Counted from the first letter of the stretch, positions 1 to 9,666 are shown. The stretch: 64,000 nt of DNA from Carboxylicivirga taeanensis (GCF_051851475.1 NZ_JBPUSJ010000007.1:62001-126000), one strand, 5' to 3'. The notes: a model not told the origin generated them from the sequence alone. Made by a program: numbers and translations.

Positions 1-51
1 GCCTGCATCGGAACAGGTACCAACAAACATTATCGGCTTCAGCTGTTTCAT
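1..51 (-). CDS. cobQ: Cobyric acid synthase-like protein, N-terminal fragment
   Basis: Only the first 17 codons lie in the window; the gene runs off the left edge. The minus-strand ATG at 51 starts a peptide reading MKQLKPIMFVGTCSDAG. This matches the start of cobyric acid synthase, where a short lead is followed by a P-loop of the form GT-x-SD-x-GK(S/T). The enzyme amidates adenosyl-cobyrinic a,c-diamide in cobalamin synthesis. A -7 promoter element lies 22 bases upstream on the same strand and supports this start. Other P-loop amidotransferases or dethiobiotin synthetase share part of the motif, so the call rests on few residues. Confidence 0.6.
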   Translation of the reverse strand, partial: MKQLKPIMFVGTCSDAG

Positions 52-73
52 AAGAGAGGGGTAAAAATTTGGC

Positions 74-81
74 CAAAGATA
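74..81 (-). promoter_or_regulatory. Bacteroidota -7 promoter element for the cobQ-like gene
   Basis: On the minus strand this reads TATCTTTG, an exact match to the Bacteroidota -7 consensus TAnnTTTG, 22 bases before the ATG at 51. The leader is too short to hold a cobalamin riboswitch. Confidence 0.6.
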
Positions 82-208
82 GCAATTAATGAAAAGGAGG
101 ACTGCTATTGGTTCAGCTAATATTTGATTTTTGAACACCGTATGTCATTTGTCAAAATGGCAATAAGATGTATTTTTATGGCCATTCTAATCCCTCTTAC
201 TTGAAACT

Positions 209-1192
209 ATGACTGAATCTAACCAGCCAGTTGAGCCCGAATTCATCACTTGTAAAAACTGTGATCACCAGTTTAATGGTAAATTTTGTTCCAACTGCGG
301 ACAATCGGTTAAAGAGCTGGAACGCCCCATCCGTTTTATGATTGCCGACTTTATGGGAACCATCATCACCTTCGACACACGATTGATGAAAACCCTGGTG
401 ACCATCCTCTTTAAACCCGGTCGTCTAACGCTTGATTTTTTAGAAGGTAAACGCGCACGCTACATGCCTCCGTTTCGCTTTTACCTGTTTATTAGCTTCG
501 TAATGTTTTTGCTCATGTCTGTTGTAACCAATAACTCCATTAGCAGCAACTACCACCAGGCAAAAAACACTCTGGAAACGGGAGGGAAAGAACTAGCCGC
601 TCTTGTTGACTCCGTTAACACCAGTAACGACTCAATATACGTGGCTACAAGGGCTAAACTAAAGGCAGAACTGGATAGCACTGAGCTGGATTCAACCGAT
701 ATAGACCAACTGGATAAACTGGTAGACAATTTCAAAAACACCCTGGAGAATGACCAATCTAAGTATGCCAAAACCTCAAAAATGATCAAAGACTATCCGG
801 AACTGTACATCAATAAACTGTATCAGTTTACCTCATGGTCCCTGTTTCTTTTTATGCCCATTTTTGCCTTTTTTTTATGGATTAGCTTTTTCAGAACCCG
901 AAAACTCTACATTGGGCACCTGATTTTTTCCTTAAACATTCATTCTTTTATTTTTACGATAACAGTCATTGTAATTGCCGTCAACCTTATTTTTAAGAAC
1001 CAGTCTGTGAGCTGGATAGGATACCTTTATCTTTTAGTACCGGCCTACCAGATTATTGGCGCGAAAAAGCTCTACCACCGAAAATGGCTCAACACCTTCT
1101 TTAAAATGACACTGGTTTGGATGATGTATAGCTTTGTTTGGCTGGTGGGACTCATTGCTCTGGTAGCACTTACCTTCTGGGGACTGGTCTAG
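209..1192 (+). CDS. DUF3667 family zinc-ribbon membrane protein
   Basis: A 327-residue protein with an N-terminal zinc ribbon (C15-x2-C18 and C27-x2-C30, ending CSNCGQ), then a conserved stretch before the first membrane segment, as in the Bacteroidota family DUF3667. Hydrophobic segments lie near residues 95-112, 207-228, 240-262, 270-285 and 298-326. Between the first and second is a charged region of about 100 residues (roughly 113-205), which may be an extra-membrane loop or coil. The family has no established function. The gene stands alone, with a weak promoter-like TATTTTTA near 171. Confidence 0.75.
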   Translation: MTESNQPVEPEFITCKNCDHQFNGKFCSNCGQSVKELERPIRFMIADFMGTIITFDTRLMKTLVTILFKPGRLTLDFLEGKRARYMPPFRFYLFISFVMFLLMSVVTNNSISSNYHQAKNTLETGGKELAALVDSVNTSNDSIYVATRAKLKAELDSTELDSTDIDQLDKLVDNFKNTLENDQSKYAKTSKMIKDYPELYINKLYQFTSWSLFLFMPIFAFFLWISFFRTRKLYIGHLIFSLNIHSFIFTITVIVIAVNLIFKNQSVSWIGYLYLLVPAYQIIGAKKLYHRKWLNTFFKMTLVWMMYSFVWLVGLIALVALTFWGLV

Positions 1193-1256
1193 GCAGAAAA
1201 ACAGCACAATGATAAGTCCCGGTAAAACGATATGAAATGACTTTAAGCTATTTTTC

Positions 1257-1264
1257 TATCTTTG
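1257..1264 (+). promoter_or_regulatory. -7 promoter element for the DUF3109 gene
   Basis: TATCTTTG is an exact TAnnTTTG match, 26 bases before the ATG at 1291. It gives a leader of about 20 bases. Confidence 0.65.
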
Positions 1265-1290
1265 CACCACTTTAATTTTAAAATGGCGCG

Positions 1291-1875
1291 ATGATTCAGA
1301 TTGATGATAAGATAATTAGCACAGATATTTTTGAGAAGCGATTTGTTTGTAACCTTGATAAATGCAAGGGGGAGTGTTGTGTAGAAGGAGAATCTGGCGC
1401 ACCACTTGAAGAGGAGGAAACAGCCATTCTTGAAGACATTTATCCGCTTATAAAGCCTTATCTCCTGCCAAAGGCCATTGAAGAAATTGAAAAACAAGGC
1501 AAGTGGATTGTTGATTCGGACGGCGATAAAGTCACCCCAATTATCAATGGCCGAGAATGCGTGTATACGTATTTTGATGATAAAGGCATTTGCAAGTGCG
1601 CCATTGATAAGGCCTATCAGGATGGGCTTATCGATTTTAAAAAGCCTGTTTCTTGCCACCTCTACCCTATCAGGGTAACCAAATACCCCGATTTTGAAGG
1701 CCTTAACTACCACACCTGGCCTATCTGCCATCCTGCTCGTGAGTTAGGGAGTCACCTGGGAGTTCCTGTGTATAAATTCCTTAAAGAACCCATCATCCGT
1801 AAATATGGTGAAGCTTTCTATGAGGAAATGGAAGATGTTGAGGAAACTCTTCGGAAACAAGGGATGCTGAAGTAG
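1291..1875 (+). CDS. DUF3109 family cysteine-rich protein
   Basis: A 194-residue soluble protein of the DUF3109 family. Its N-terminal cysteine cluster (C20, C25, C29, C30 in CNLDKCKGECC) is followed by further Cys motifs (GREC, GICKCA, VSCHLYP, PICHP). This pattern resembles YkgJ-type proteins thought to bind zinc or an iron-sulfur cluster. No signal peptide is visible. The role is unknown. The start is supported by a promoter 26 bases upstream. Confidence 0.8.
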   Translation: MIQIDDKIISTDIFEKRFVCNLDKCKGECCVEGESGAPLEEEETAILEDIYPLIKPYLLPKAIEEIEKQGKWIVDSDGDKVTPIINGRECVYTYFDDKGICKCAIDKAYQDGLIDFKKPVSCHLYPIRVTKYPDFEGLNYHTWPICHPARELGSHLGVPVYKFLKEPIIRKYGEAFYEEMEDVEETLRKQGMLK

Positions 1876-1881
1876 CCTGCT

Positions 1882-1904
1882 CACAAAACAACTACCGTTT
1901 TGTG
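1882..1904 (+). terminator. Hairpin after the DUF3109 gene
   Basis: CACAAAAC at 1882-1889 pairs perfectly with GTTTTGTG at 1897-1904, seven bases past the stop codon. There is no U-run, so it could be an mRNA 3'-end stabiliser rather than an intrinsic terminator. Confidence 0.4.
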
Positions 1905-1999
1905 TAACTCATCTGCTACTGCAGGGCAACCATCAGGCTAATCACTTGCGTTCATCAGCCAGATAATCTGCGTACGAATGAAGAAAACGGAACACCATT

Positions 2000-3511
2000 T
2001 CAATACCTGAGTAATACAGGAGCGCAAATGGTGCCTTCTTCATTGTAGGCATTTAAAACAGTCACCCGTATCAAAAACTCCTCCGTGCTTTTCGACTGTC
2101 TTTTAGGCAGTTTATATTTTGATTTATAGCTCACATCGTAAATAAAATCAGGATTATCGGGTTGAAATGCATCTTTAGGGTGATATTTATAGATCAGATA
2201 CTTCAAGGGCTCACCCTTGTTGTCTCCCACATATTTCCACTTAATTCGTCGTTTGTTGGCTTTAAGTTTTGTTACTTCGCCATTAACGGCCTTCGCCTCA
2301 CCTGATGCGCCTGAAGGCACAACAGACTTGGATTTATAAAAGTTTGTCATTAACGAATCTTGCAGCCCCAAAAGGTTGCGCTTTAGATGTTTATAACTAA
2401 AGAAAATACTTCCGGAGAGATTGGACGCATTTCGCACCACCTCCATTTGTTTTGGCAGTTGCCGCTGGTCCTGCCAATCGGGCTTATCACTTCCAATCTT
2501 ATAAATTCCGTGCCCAATATAAACTGGCACATCGTAGTGGTTATTATTCCACCAGGAAGCTAATACATTGTAGTTGGCCAGTGGATGTGATGTCCCCCAA
2601 TAAATTTGCGGAGCGATGTAGTCCACCCATTTATTTTCCATCCATGTGAGAACATCGGCATACAAGCCATCGTAATTGGATGTACCAGCTTTTGTATCAG
2701 ACCCACGTGGATCATCACTGCGATTGCGCCACACACCAAAAGGACTGATTCCGAACTGCACCCAAGGCTTAGTCGACTCTATAGTGGCATGTATAGAACG
2801 GATTGTATTATTAACATTGGCCCGACGCCAATCATTGATTTGGTCAAACGCTCCCTTACCATAGCGCTGATAGTAGGTTGAATCAGGAAATTGCTGCCCT
2901 TGAATAGGATACGGGTAAAAATAGTCATCCATGTGCAGACCATCAATGTCATAATTGAGCAACAGCTCTTTAACAACCCGGTTAATGTGGATATTGGCCT
3001 TAGGATGCCCGGGGTTGTAATACAGCTTGTTACCGTATTCAACAAACATCTCGGGTGTTGTATGATAAGGATGCTCCTGTGGCAAGTCATCTGTCAGGTT
3101 CATAGACGCCCGATATGGATTAATCCAGGCATGCAACTCAATCCCTTGCCGATGGGCCTGTTTCACCCAGTATTCCAGAGGATCGTAGCGGGGGTTTTTG
3201 CCTGCCTGTCCGGTTAATACCTTTGACCAAGGCTCCAAAACGGAGGAATAAAGAACGTCTGAAGCCGGCCTTACCTGAAGAAAAATTGCATTAAGTCCCA
3301 ACTGCTTGCAATGCATTATTATTTCATTGGCTTCCCGTTTTTGTTGTTTAACAGATAGTCCCGGTTGACTTGGCCAGTCAATGTTAGCCACAGTGGCGAC
3401 CCAAACACCTCTCATTTCATGCTTTGGCGCATTGGATTGCCCATGCACGTGGCCAATGGAGCAGAAAAAAAACAGGATTAAAAAAAAGCAACAGCTTCTG
3501 AAACAATTCAT
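2000..3511 (-). CDS. Secreted GHL10 (glycosyl hydrolase-like 10, DUF187) protein
   Basis: A protein of about 503 residues with a cleavable signal peptide (hydrophobic core FFLILFFFCSIG, then HVHGQ). The catalytic-type module begins MRGVWVATVANIDWPS, the hallmark start of the GHL10/YngK family, and shows other family traits (LQVRPASDVLYSS, LHAWINPYRA, GLHMDDYFYP, APQIYWG). A C-terminal region of about 100 residues looks like a fibronectin-type domain. The family is thought to act on glycans, possibly peptidoglycan-related, but the substrate here is unknown. I place the start at the ATG at 3511; an in-frame TTG lies at 3526. Confidence 0.8.
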   Translation of the reverse strand: MNCFRSCCFFLILFFFCSIGHVHGQSNAPKHEMRGVWVATVANIDWPSQPGLSVKQQKREANEIIMHCKQLGLNAIFLQVRPASDVLYSSVLEPWSKVLTGQAGKNPRYDPLEYWVKQAHRQGIELHAWINPYRASMNLTDDLPQEHPYHTTPEMFVEYGNKLYYNPGHPKANIHINRVVKELLLNYDIDGLHMDDYFYPYPIQGQQFPDSTYYQRYGKGAFDQINDWRRANVNNTIRSIHATIESTKPWVQFGISPFGVWRNRSDDPRGSDTKAGTSNYDGLYADVLTWMENKWVDYIAPQIYWGTSHPLANYNVLASWWNNNHYDVPVYIGHGIYKIGSDKPDWQDQRQLPKQMEVVRNASNLSGSIFFSYKHLKRNLLGLQDSLMTNFYKSKSVVPSGASGEAKAVNGEVTKLKANKRRIKWKYVGDNKGEPLKYLIYKYHPKDAFQPDNPDFIYDVSYKSKYKLPKRQSKSTEEFLIRVTVLNAYNEEGTICAPVLLRY

Positions 3512-3545
3512 AGTAGCACTTAACAAGGTTGTTTAATACGGTTTT

Positions 3546-3553
3546 CAAAAATA
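3546..3553 (-). promoter_or_regulatory. -7 promoter element for the GHL10 gene
   Basis: The minus strand reads TATTTTTG, an exact TAnnTTTG match, 34 bases before the ATG at 3511. Confidence 0.55.
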
Positions 3554-3635
3554 ACAAAGCCACATGAAGAACAAACTAATAAAAGCATAAACCGTTATAA
3601 TCAATTAACCGTTTTTCAGGCGCTTAAATTGTTCG

Positions 3636-3643
3636 TATCTTTA
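3636..3643 (+). promoter_or_regulatory. -7-like promoter element for the hybrid kinase
   Basis: TATCTTTA matches seven of the eight positions' pattern (final G replaced by A). It lies 30 bases before the ATG at 3674. It overlaps the reading frame upstream of that ATG, which argues against the TTG at 3629 being the start. Confidence 0.4.
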
Positions 3644-3673
3644 TGGGCCAAATATAAAAGAAAACTTTACCTC

Positions 3674-6600
3674 ATGGGGCATCTTAATTTAGGGGGAGTG
3701 GCTAATTCAATACAAAAGAAAGTTGTAATTGCATTTGCCATTATAATACTAATAATGTCTGTAGTTTCCTTTCTCAGTATTAAGGGTATAAGGCGCCTTT
3801 CATTTGTTGTGGACAGCACAGAGCAAGTTAATCAACTACAAAATAATATCTTTCACCTTCGCTTAAATGAGAAGCGGGCCATCATTTCGGGCGACACAGC
3901 ACTGATAAGAAATGTTGATTCATTAACCTATAACATCAGCACGCTTTTACAGAACATCAATCAGTCCGAAGCCAACCCGCAAACCAAGCAGATACTTAAT
4001 CCCATGCTGGATTTAATAACTGCCTTCAATAAAGATTTTAAGCTATATGCGTCGCTTCACAGCTACCGGATCAAATTGACTGGAAAAACAGACAGCGTTT
4101 ATAATGCCATTAAACAAGAAGAGCCTCAACGGCAAAAACTTATCGAAAACTGGGCTAAAAAAGTTAGAAAGCCAAAAAACAACACATTAGAACATTACAA
4201 CCAGGCGCAGGCCCTGCTTGTGGCCATTCGCAATATGGAGAGCCGTATTGAGAATGATAATTTTGGGGTGGTTAAACGCGACTCCCTGGAAGTATGGTTC
4301 GACAGCATCCTGAATCAAACATTTATTATTGAGAACCACGTCAATAATATTGAGGCCAGAAGTGTCATGAGAGAATTCAGAGCTGACCTGCGCCATTACG
4401 AGCAAGGCATTATGCGAACACTTGATTTGATGAACAACATCAAAAATGTTCAACTCTCCCTGCAAAACAACGCCTTGACTCTGCTGCAAAATGCTGAAAA
4501 AGCAGCTGCCAGCCAATCGCAAATGCTCAGCAAATGGGGAGAATTAAGCCTCCGTTTTTTAGTGGTTTTAGTAGCTGTTGCAATCATTTCCGGCCTCTTG
4601 GTCATGCGCTTCTTTATTTTTACGATAACCTCCGATGAACGAAAAAGGCGCCAAACCGAAACAGCCATTGAAGATAACAGACGTTTGCTGGAAGACATCA
4701 TCAACAACTCCAAAGCCTTAATTTATGTGAAGGATCTCGAAGGCCGCTACTCACTGGTCAACCAAAACTGGTGCGACGAGGTAGGCTTAAAAGAGGAAGA
4801 GGTAATCGGGAAAAAAGCCGAATCGCTGTTCCATAGAGAGCCTGTAGAGCAGTGGCGCGAAGTTGACCTACAAGTTACTAACAGCGGAGTACCGGTACAT
4901 TACGAAGAGGAAATAGAGCTCAGAACAGGTAAACGCTATTTCTTATCGAATAAATTCCCCATTAGAAACAAACGCGGAGAAGTACAGGCCATCTGTGGGA
5001 TATCGACCGATATTACGGAGCTGAACAAAGCCTTGCGGGATTTGGAAAAAAGTCGCGAAAACTATCGAAACATCGTGACCAATGTTCCGGGAATTGTATA
5101 CACCGGGTTAGTTGACGATAGCCGAACCATGCTGTTTTTGAGCAGCGGATTCAGCAAAGTAACTGGCTTCGAACCAGAAAATTTCTTAGATGGTGTTCAA
5201 TCATTTACCAACTTAATTTTTGAAAACGATCGCGAACGTGTATTGGACACCATCAAGCAGGCTGTTACAAAAAACCGCTCGTATGAAGTTGAATACCGCA
5301 TTACCGATGTGCGGGGAGAAATGCGCTGGCTGCACGAGAAAGGCATGTCGGTTAAGCAGCGGGAAGGGGGTCATTATCTGCAGGGAGTAATGATTGATGT
5401 AACCGCCACCAAGGAAGCCATCTCTGAGGTGATGTTGCGCGACCGTTTTCTGGAAGGGGTTGCCGAAGCTGTTAAAGAACTCATCGCCAACCAGGATTCG
5501 GCAGAAGCCATTCGCAAATCACTGCGGATAGTTGCGCAAAGCGCCATGGTCGATCACTCATTTATTTTTAAAAACGAGGTCATCAATGATAATCAGCCAA
5601 CAGCATCGCACTTCTATGAGTGGCAAAAAGATGAGATACAGCCAATTGAAAGAAACAACCTGAACGAGATAAAATACAGCCAAATTGGCTCTCGCTGGTT
5701 CCACTCTCTATCCGATAAAAAAGACATCAGTGGGTTTAAAGATGATTTTATTGAAGAAGAGCAATTCCTGTTTAATGAAATGGGCCTTGAAAGCCTGCTG
5801 GTAGTGCCTGTATTTGCCCGCAACACCTTCTGGGGATTTATTGGTTTTGGTAACACCGATAAGGGCATGCCATGGGTCGAATCCCACAGAGCTATTTTCA
5901 GAGCTTACACCGTAACGCTTGGGATTGCTATTGCTAAAGAAAAAGATGCCGCCCTGCTTAAAGAAGCTAAAGATGCCGCTGAAGCTGCGACTAAAGCCAA
6001 AAGTGATTTTCTGGCAAGAATGAGCCACGAGATAAGAACTCCTATGAACGCCATTGTAGGATGGACACACCTGGCAATTGAAAAAGAAGTTAACCCCGGC
6101 CAAACCGACTATCTTAAAAAAATACAGGGAAGCTCTAAATCGCTCCTCGGCATTATTAACGACATACTGGACTTCTCTAAAATTGAAGCAGGCAAGCTAT
6201 CAATAGAAAACATTGGTTACGATTTAGAACAGGTATTTGACGACCTGAGCAACATGGTAGCCTATAAAGCACATGAAAAAGGGCTTGACTTTATTTATGC
6301 GCTGCATGCCGATGTTCCGCTTAACCTGATTGGCGATCCCCTGCGCCTTTCTCAAATACTGGTTAACCTGGTTAACAATGCGATTAAGTTTACTAATAGC
6401 GGTGAGATTATCACCAGTGTTCTGGTACTACAGGAAGATGATAACGAAGTAGAACTACTTTTTGAGGTAAAAGACTCTGGCATAGGCATTAAAGAGGAAT
6501 TGCAGGAATACCTGTTTGACTCCTTCTCTCAGGCTGATGTTTCCACCACACGTAAATATGGCGGTACTGGACTGGGCCTCGCCATATGCAAGCGTCTGTC

Positions 6601-7999
6601 GGGACTAATGGGTGGCCGCATATGGGTTGAAAGCACCTATGGAGAAGGCAGCTCCTTCTTCTTTACCGTAAAAGCCGGTAAGCAGGCTGCTCAAAAACGC
6701 GACCTCCTTATTCCTCCTGCCGACCTCGAAAACAAGCACGTCCTTTTACTTGATAACCAACCAGTCACCTCATCCATCACCAAGGATATGCTGGAGCTGT
6801 TAAAATTTAAGGTGACCTTGCTCCGACGCTGTGACGCTGCAGTAATAAAGCTGGTGGAAAGTCATCAGGACGACTCAATAGACCTGATTATTGCAGATTG
6901 GAATATACCCGGGGATAAGTTTAAGCATGCCATTCAGGATTTGTACATCAACAATACCAAACAAATTCCGATTCTCGTGCTCATCAACGCCTTTGGGCAG
7001 GATAATGACCTCCAGTCGTTCATCAACAATAAAGACGTGGGCTCAATTATTAAGCCGGTTAATTTCTCCACCCTCCATGATGCGTGCCTGGAAGCATTTG
7101 GCAAAGAAAAAACCAAATCTGCCTGGCGTAAAAAAGAACCTGGGCTCTACCTCAATGAATTACGAAAACAGCAGGATGTGAAAGTTCTGCTGGTGGAGGA
7201 TAATGAAACCAATAAGCAAATTGGGATTGAGCTGCTTGAACTGGCAGGCGTTCAGGTAGATGTTGTATCGAACGGCAAAGAAGCCATTGCTGCCGTTAAA
7301 GATAGTGGCCCCAACTACTTCGACCTGGTTTTAATGGATATTCAAATGCCAATAATGGACGGGTTTGACTCAACCAAAGGCATATTAGCCATGGAGGAAC
7401 ACGCCAGTTTGCCAATTATAGCCATGACAGCCGATGCTATTGGAGGAATCAAAAAGAAATACCTCAATGCTGGCATGGTAGATATGATTGCCAAACCAAT
7501 CGATCCAGAACAGGTCTATAAAAAAATTCTTAAATGGGTTGAAAGACGAAGAGGGAGTGCTCAGCGAAAGCGAAAACCCATTACAATTGTAGAAAAGCCA
7601 GTGATTGAACTGCCGGTCTCAGCCAATAACCTTCCTGAAATTAAAGGAATTAATGTGAATGATGGCGTTAAGCGCTTCGCCAACAGGTGGGACTTTTTTA
7701 AACGACTGCTGCAACGCTTTTACTTCGACCACATTAATTTTATTGCTGAGTTCAACAATGTGCGGGAAGCAGATAGAGAAGTAGCAGAACGAATGCTGCA
7801 CTCCTTTAAGGGCATTGCCGGCACCATCTCAGCTTCTCAACTCTACAAACTGGCCATTCAGGCTGAGCTGGATTTTAAACATGAAGCACCGGAGTTCAAT
7901 GAACATTTTAAGGAATTATCGGTAGAATTAGAAACTATTTTACATGAATTAAGTACAAATAAAGCAGTTGATATTGAGGGATTTGATAAAACTAGATAA
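3674..7999 (+). CDS. Hybrid sensor histidine kinase with two receiver domains and an Hpt domain
   Basis: About 1441 residues. Order: TM helix (about 14-34); periplasmic helical sensor of about 255 residues; TM helix (about 293-316); two PAS domains (about 330-450 and 460-580); a GAF-like domain (about 590-740); HisKA with SHEIRTP (H785); HATPase_c with N box (NLVNNAIKF) and G boxes (DSGIGI, GTGLGL); receiver 1; receiver 2 (phosphoacceptor D1222 in LMDIQMP); and a C-terminal Hpt domain with LHSFKGIAG (H1376). Receiver 1 looks partly degenerate: its acidic pair is LLLDN rather than DDN, though Asp (IADWNIPG) and Lys (IIKP) remain. There is no DNA-binding output, so the phosphoryl group should pass to a separate regulator. 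The start follows the promoter at 3636. Confidence 0.92.
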   Translation: MGHLNLGGVANSIQKKVVIAFAIIILIMSVVSFLSIKGIRRLSFVVDSTEQVNQLQNNIFHLRLNEKRAIISGDTALIRNVDSLTYNISTLLQNINQSEANPQTKQILNPMLDLITAFNKDFKLYASLHSYRIKLTGKTDSVYNAIKQEEPQRQKLIENWAKKVRKPKNNTLEHYNQAQALLVAIRNMESRIENDNFGVVKRDSLEVWFDSILNQTFIIENHVNNIEARSVMREFRADLRHYEQGIMRTLDLMNNIKNVQLSLQNNALTLLQNAEKAAASQSQMLSKWGELSLRFLVVLVAVAIISGLLVMRFFIFTITSDERKRRQTETAIEDNRRLLEDIINNSKALIYVKDLEGRYSLVNQNWCDEVGLKEEEVIGKKAESLFHREPVEQWREVDLQVTNSGVPVHYEEEIELRTGKRYFLSNKFPIRNKRGEVQAICGISTDITELNKALRDLEKSRENYRNIVTNVPGIVYTGLVDDSRTMLFLSSGFSKVTGFEPENFLDGVQSFTNLIFENDRERVLDTIKQAVTKNRSYEVEYRITDVRGEMRWLHEKGMSVKQREGGHYLQGVMIDVTATKEAISEVMLRDRFLEGVAEAVKELIANQDSAEAIRKSLRIVAQSAMVDHSFIFKNEVINDNQPTASHFYEWQKDEIQPIERNNLNEIKYSQIGSRWFHSLSDKKDISGFKDDFIEEEQFLFNEMGLESLLVVPVFARNTFWGFIGFGNTDKGMPWVESHRAIFRAYTVTLGIAIAKEKDAALLKEAKDAAEAATKAKSDFLARMSHEIRTPMNAIVGWTHLAIEKEVNPGQTDYLKKIQGSSKSLLGIINDILDFSKIEAGKLSIENIGYDLEQVFDDLSNMVAYKAHEKGLDFIYALHADVPLNLIGDPLRLSQILVNLVNNAIKFTNSGEIITSVLVLQEDDNEVELLFEVKDSGIGIKEELQEYLFDSFSQADVSTTRKYGGTGLGLAICKRLSGLMGGRIWVESTYGEGSSFFFTVKAGKQAAQKRDLLIPPADLENKHVLLLDNQPVTSSITKDMLELLKFKVTLLRRCDAAVIKLVESHQDDSIDLIIADWNIPGDKFKHAIQDLYINNTKQIPILVLINAFGQDNDLQSFINNKDVGSIIKPVNFSTLHDACLEAFGKEKTKSAWRKKEPGLYLNELRKQQDVKVLLVEDNETNKQIGIELLELAGVQVDVVSNGKEAIAAVKDSGPNYFDLVLMDIQMPIMDGFDSTKGILAMEEHASLPIIAMTADAIGGIKKKYLNAGMVDMIAKPIDPEQVYKKILKWVERRRGSAQRKRKPITIVEKPVIELPVSANNLPEIKGINVNDGVKRFANRWDFFKRLLQRFYFDHINFIAEFNNVREADREVAERMLHSFKGIAGTISASQLYKLAIQAELDFKHEAPEFNEHFKELSVELETILHELSTNKAVDIEGFDKTR

Positions 8000-8004
8000 G
8001 CTAT

Positions 8005-9570
8005 ATGGTAAAAAACTTTAATTGGATACTAACAGGACTGCTGCTATTAGCGCTATCTGCGTGTCAAAAAGATGAACCCATCAGCAACCCGCTTATTGCT
8101 TATCACTTCAACAATACTCTAAAAAATGATGGAATGGTTAAAACAGCGATCTACGGACCACAAGCTGTTTCCTACGCCTATACCAAAAATGACACCTCAC
8201 TGGATTTGTCAATTAATGCCACTACGCGTCAGCCACTGTCCATAAAACTCAAGAACAACTCACTCCTAAGCGATTACCAAGGCTATACCATTGCTTTCTG
8301 GGTAAAGAAATACCCTTCCGACCCAGAGAGTTACACCATTATCTCGCACACGAGTACCGACTCGGTTGGCACCCAAGGGTGGCAAATTAAAACACCAGCC
8401 AATGGAGCTTGGCAGTGGTGGTTGTCCGATAGCAATTCCACCTGGGACTATGCACCCACCCAAAAACAAACGATTAATGATGGCAACTGGCATTTGCTGG
8501 CTTTTTCCTACGACCTCAACCACGAGGAGGCTCGCCTTTATTACGATGGGAAAAATGTTGCTGTTCTATCACTGCAAAACAACCAGTTAAATATTCAAAG
8601 TCCGTTAATCCACCTGGGAGTTAGTAGCAATAATCAGCAGGCCAAAGATTTGTTTAACGGAGAACTGGACGACTTAATGGTTTGGTCAAGGGTTATTACC
8701 GCCAACGAAATAGAAGCTTTATATCGAAAAAGAGAACAAAAGTGCCTGAGCGCTCCAAAAGCAGGGGAGCAATTCAAGGTGATGACCTGGAATATTTGGG
8801 ATGGCGGTAAGCAAGATGGCCGTTTTGTTGGCTTGCAGCGCATTACGAATGTAATTTCTCAGGAAGATCCTGACATTGTCTTACTGCAGCAAAGCGGTGG
8901 CAAAGCAGCTTTTATTGCTGACGCTTTGAACTACACACTCTATCAGAGAAACACAAACTTATGCGTATTGAGCAGGTACCCTATCATCAATACTTCTAAC
9001 ATTTTTCAGCCTGAAACCATCGGTTGCATCGAGATCGGTTTAGCTACTGACCAATCGCTTATTGTGTGTCCGATACAACTGTCGGCAACACCCGATTTAT
9101 CGGCCTACATCCAGTCCGGAACAGCTGAAACCGATTCCATACTTGCGTGGGAATCAATGACCAGAGGAAAAGAAGCTCAATTTATTTTGAGCGAATTAAA
9201 ACACCACATTGATAAAGCTAATGAAAAGCCAATAATTGTTGCCGGCGACTTTAATAGTGGCTCGCACCTCGATTGGACTAGCAAAAACGCCCGACACAAC
9301 TATGGGCTCGCTATCCAGTACCCAACAAGTCTCCTCTTTGAAAGGAATGAGCTAACAGACACCTACCGAAGTATTCATCCTGATGAAACCCAACATTTCG
9401 GATATACCATCTCTCCCCGCTTCGACAGCATAATGAAAAACCGTACCAACTTCATCTACTATAAGGGCGAACGCTTGTCGCCGCAAATGAGCTACCTGAT
9501 TGATGAGCATGCAAATGGGTTCCCCTCTGATCATGCAGCTTTAGTAACAGTTTTTGGTTGGCTACAATAA
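8005..9570 (+). CDS. Lipoprotein with LamG-like and endonuclease/exonuclease/phosphatase-like domains
   Basis: A 521-residue lipoprotein (lipobox LSAC, C20). Residues about 30-245 form a LamG/concanavalin-like jelly roll (IAFWVKKYPSD, DGNWHLLAFSYD, GELDDLMVWSR). Residues about 255-521 match the EEP fold (MTWNIWDGG, GDFNSGSH, FPSDHAAL). Two usual EEP residues are changed: the metal-binding Glu of LLQE is Gln (Q296, LLQQ), and the Asp of the R-x-D-x-I motif is Asn (N482, RTNFIYY). It may therefore be weak, altered or inactive as a phosphodiesterase. It starts five bases after the kinase stop codon, so the two are probably cotranscribed; a sensing or surface role linked to the kinase is inference. 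Confidence 0.8.
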   Translation: MVKNFNWILTGLLLLALSACQKDEPISNPLIAYHFNNTLKNDGMVKTAIYGPQAVSYAYTKNDTSLDLSINATTRQPLSIKLKNNSLLSDYQGYTIAFWVKKYPSDPESYTIISHTSTDSVGTQGWQIKTPANGAWQWWLSDSNSTWDYAPTQKQTINDGNWHLLAFSYDLNHEEARLYYDGKNVAVLSLQNNQLNIQSPLIHLGVSSNNQQAKDLFNGELDDLMVWSRVITANEIEALYRKREQKCLSAPKAGEQFKVMTWNIWDGGKQDGRFVGLQRITNVISQEDPDIVLLQQSGGKAAFIADALNYTLYQRNTNLCVLSRYPIINTSNIFQPETIGCIEIGLATDQSLIVCPIQLSATPDLSAYIQSGTAETDSILAWESMTRGKEAQFILSELKHHIDKANEKPIIVAGDFNSGSHLDWTSKNARHNYGLAIQYPTSLLFERNELTDTYRSIHPDETQHFGYTISPRFDSIMKNRTNFIYYKGERLSPQMSYLIDEHANGFPSDHAALVTVFGWLQ

Positions 9571-9666
9571 TCTCCAGCAAAGCTATTTACACCCAGAAGC
9601 AAAAAAAGTTGTAAATTGAATAAGGGAAAAACCTGACAAACATGTCCTTTAATAAACTAGTTGCAG

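Noticed and set aside
82..208. Cobalamin riboswitch upstream of the cobQ-like gene
   Set aside because: The -7 element at 74-81 leaves a leader of about 20 bases, and no B12-box-like sequence is seen.
1243..1731. Long minus-strand frame opposite the DUF3109 gene
   Set aside because: It mirrors the real gene, which has a promoter and a family match; the antisense frame has none.
3629..3673. TTG start for the hybrid kinase
   Set aside because: A -7-like element lies inside this stretch, and the ATG at 3674 begins just before the first membrane helix.
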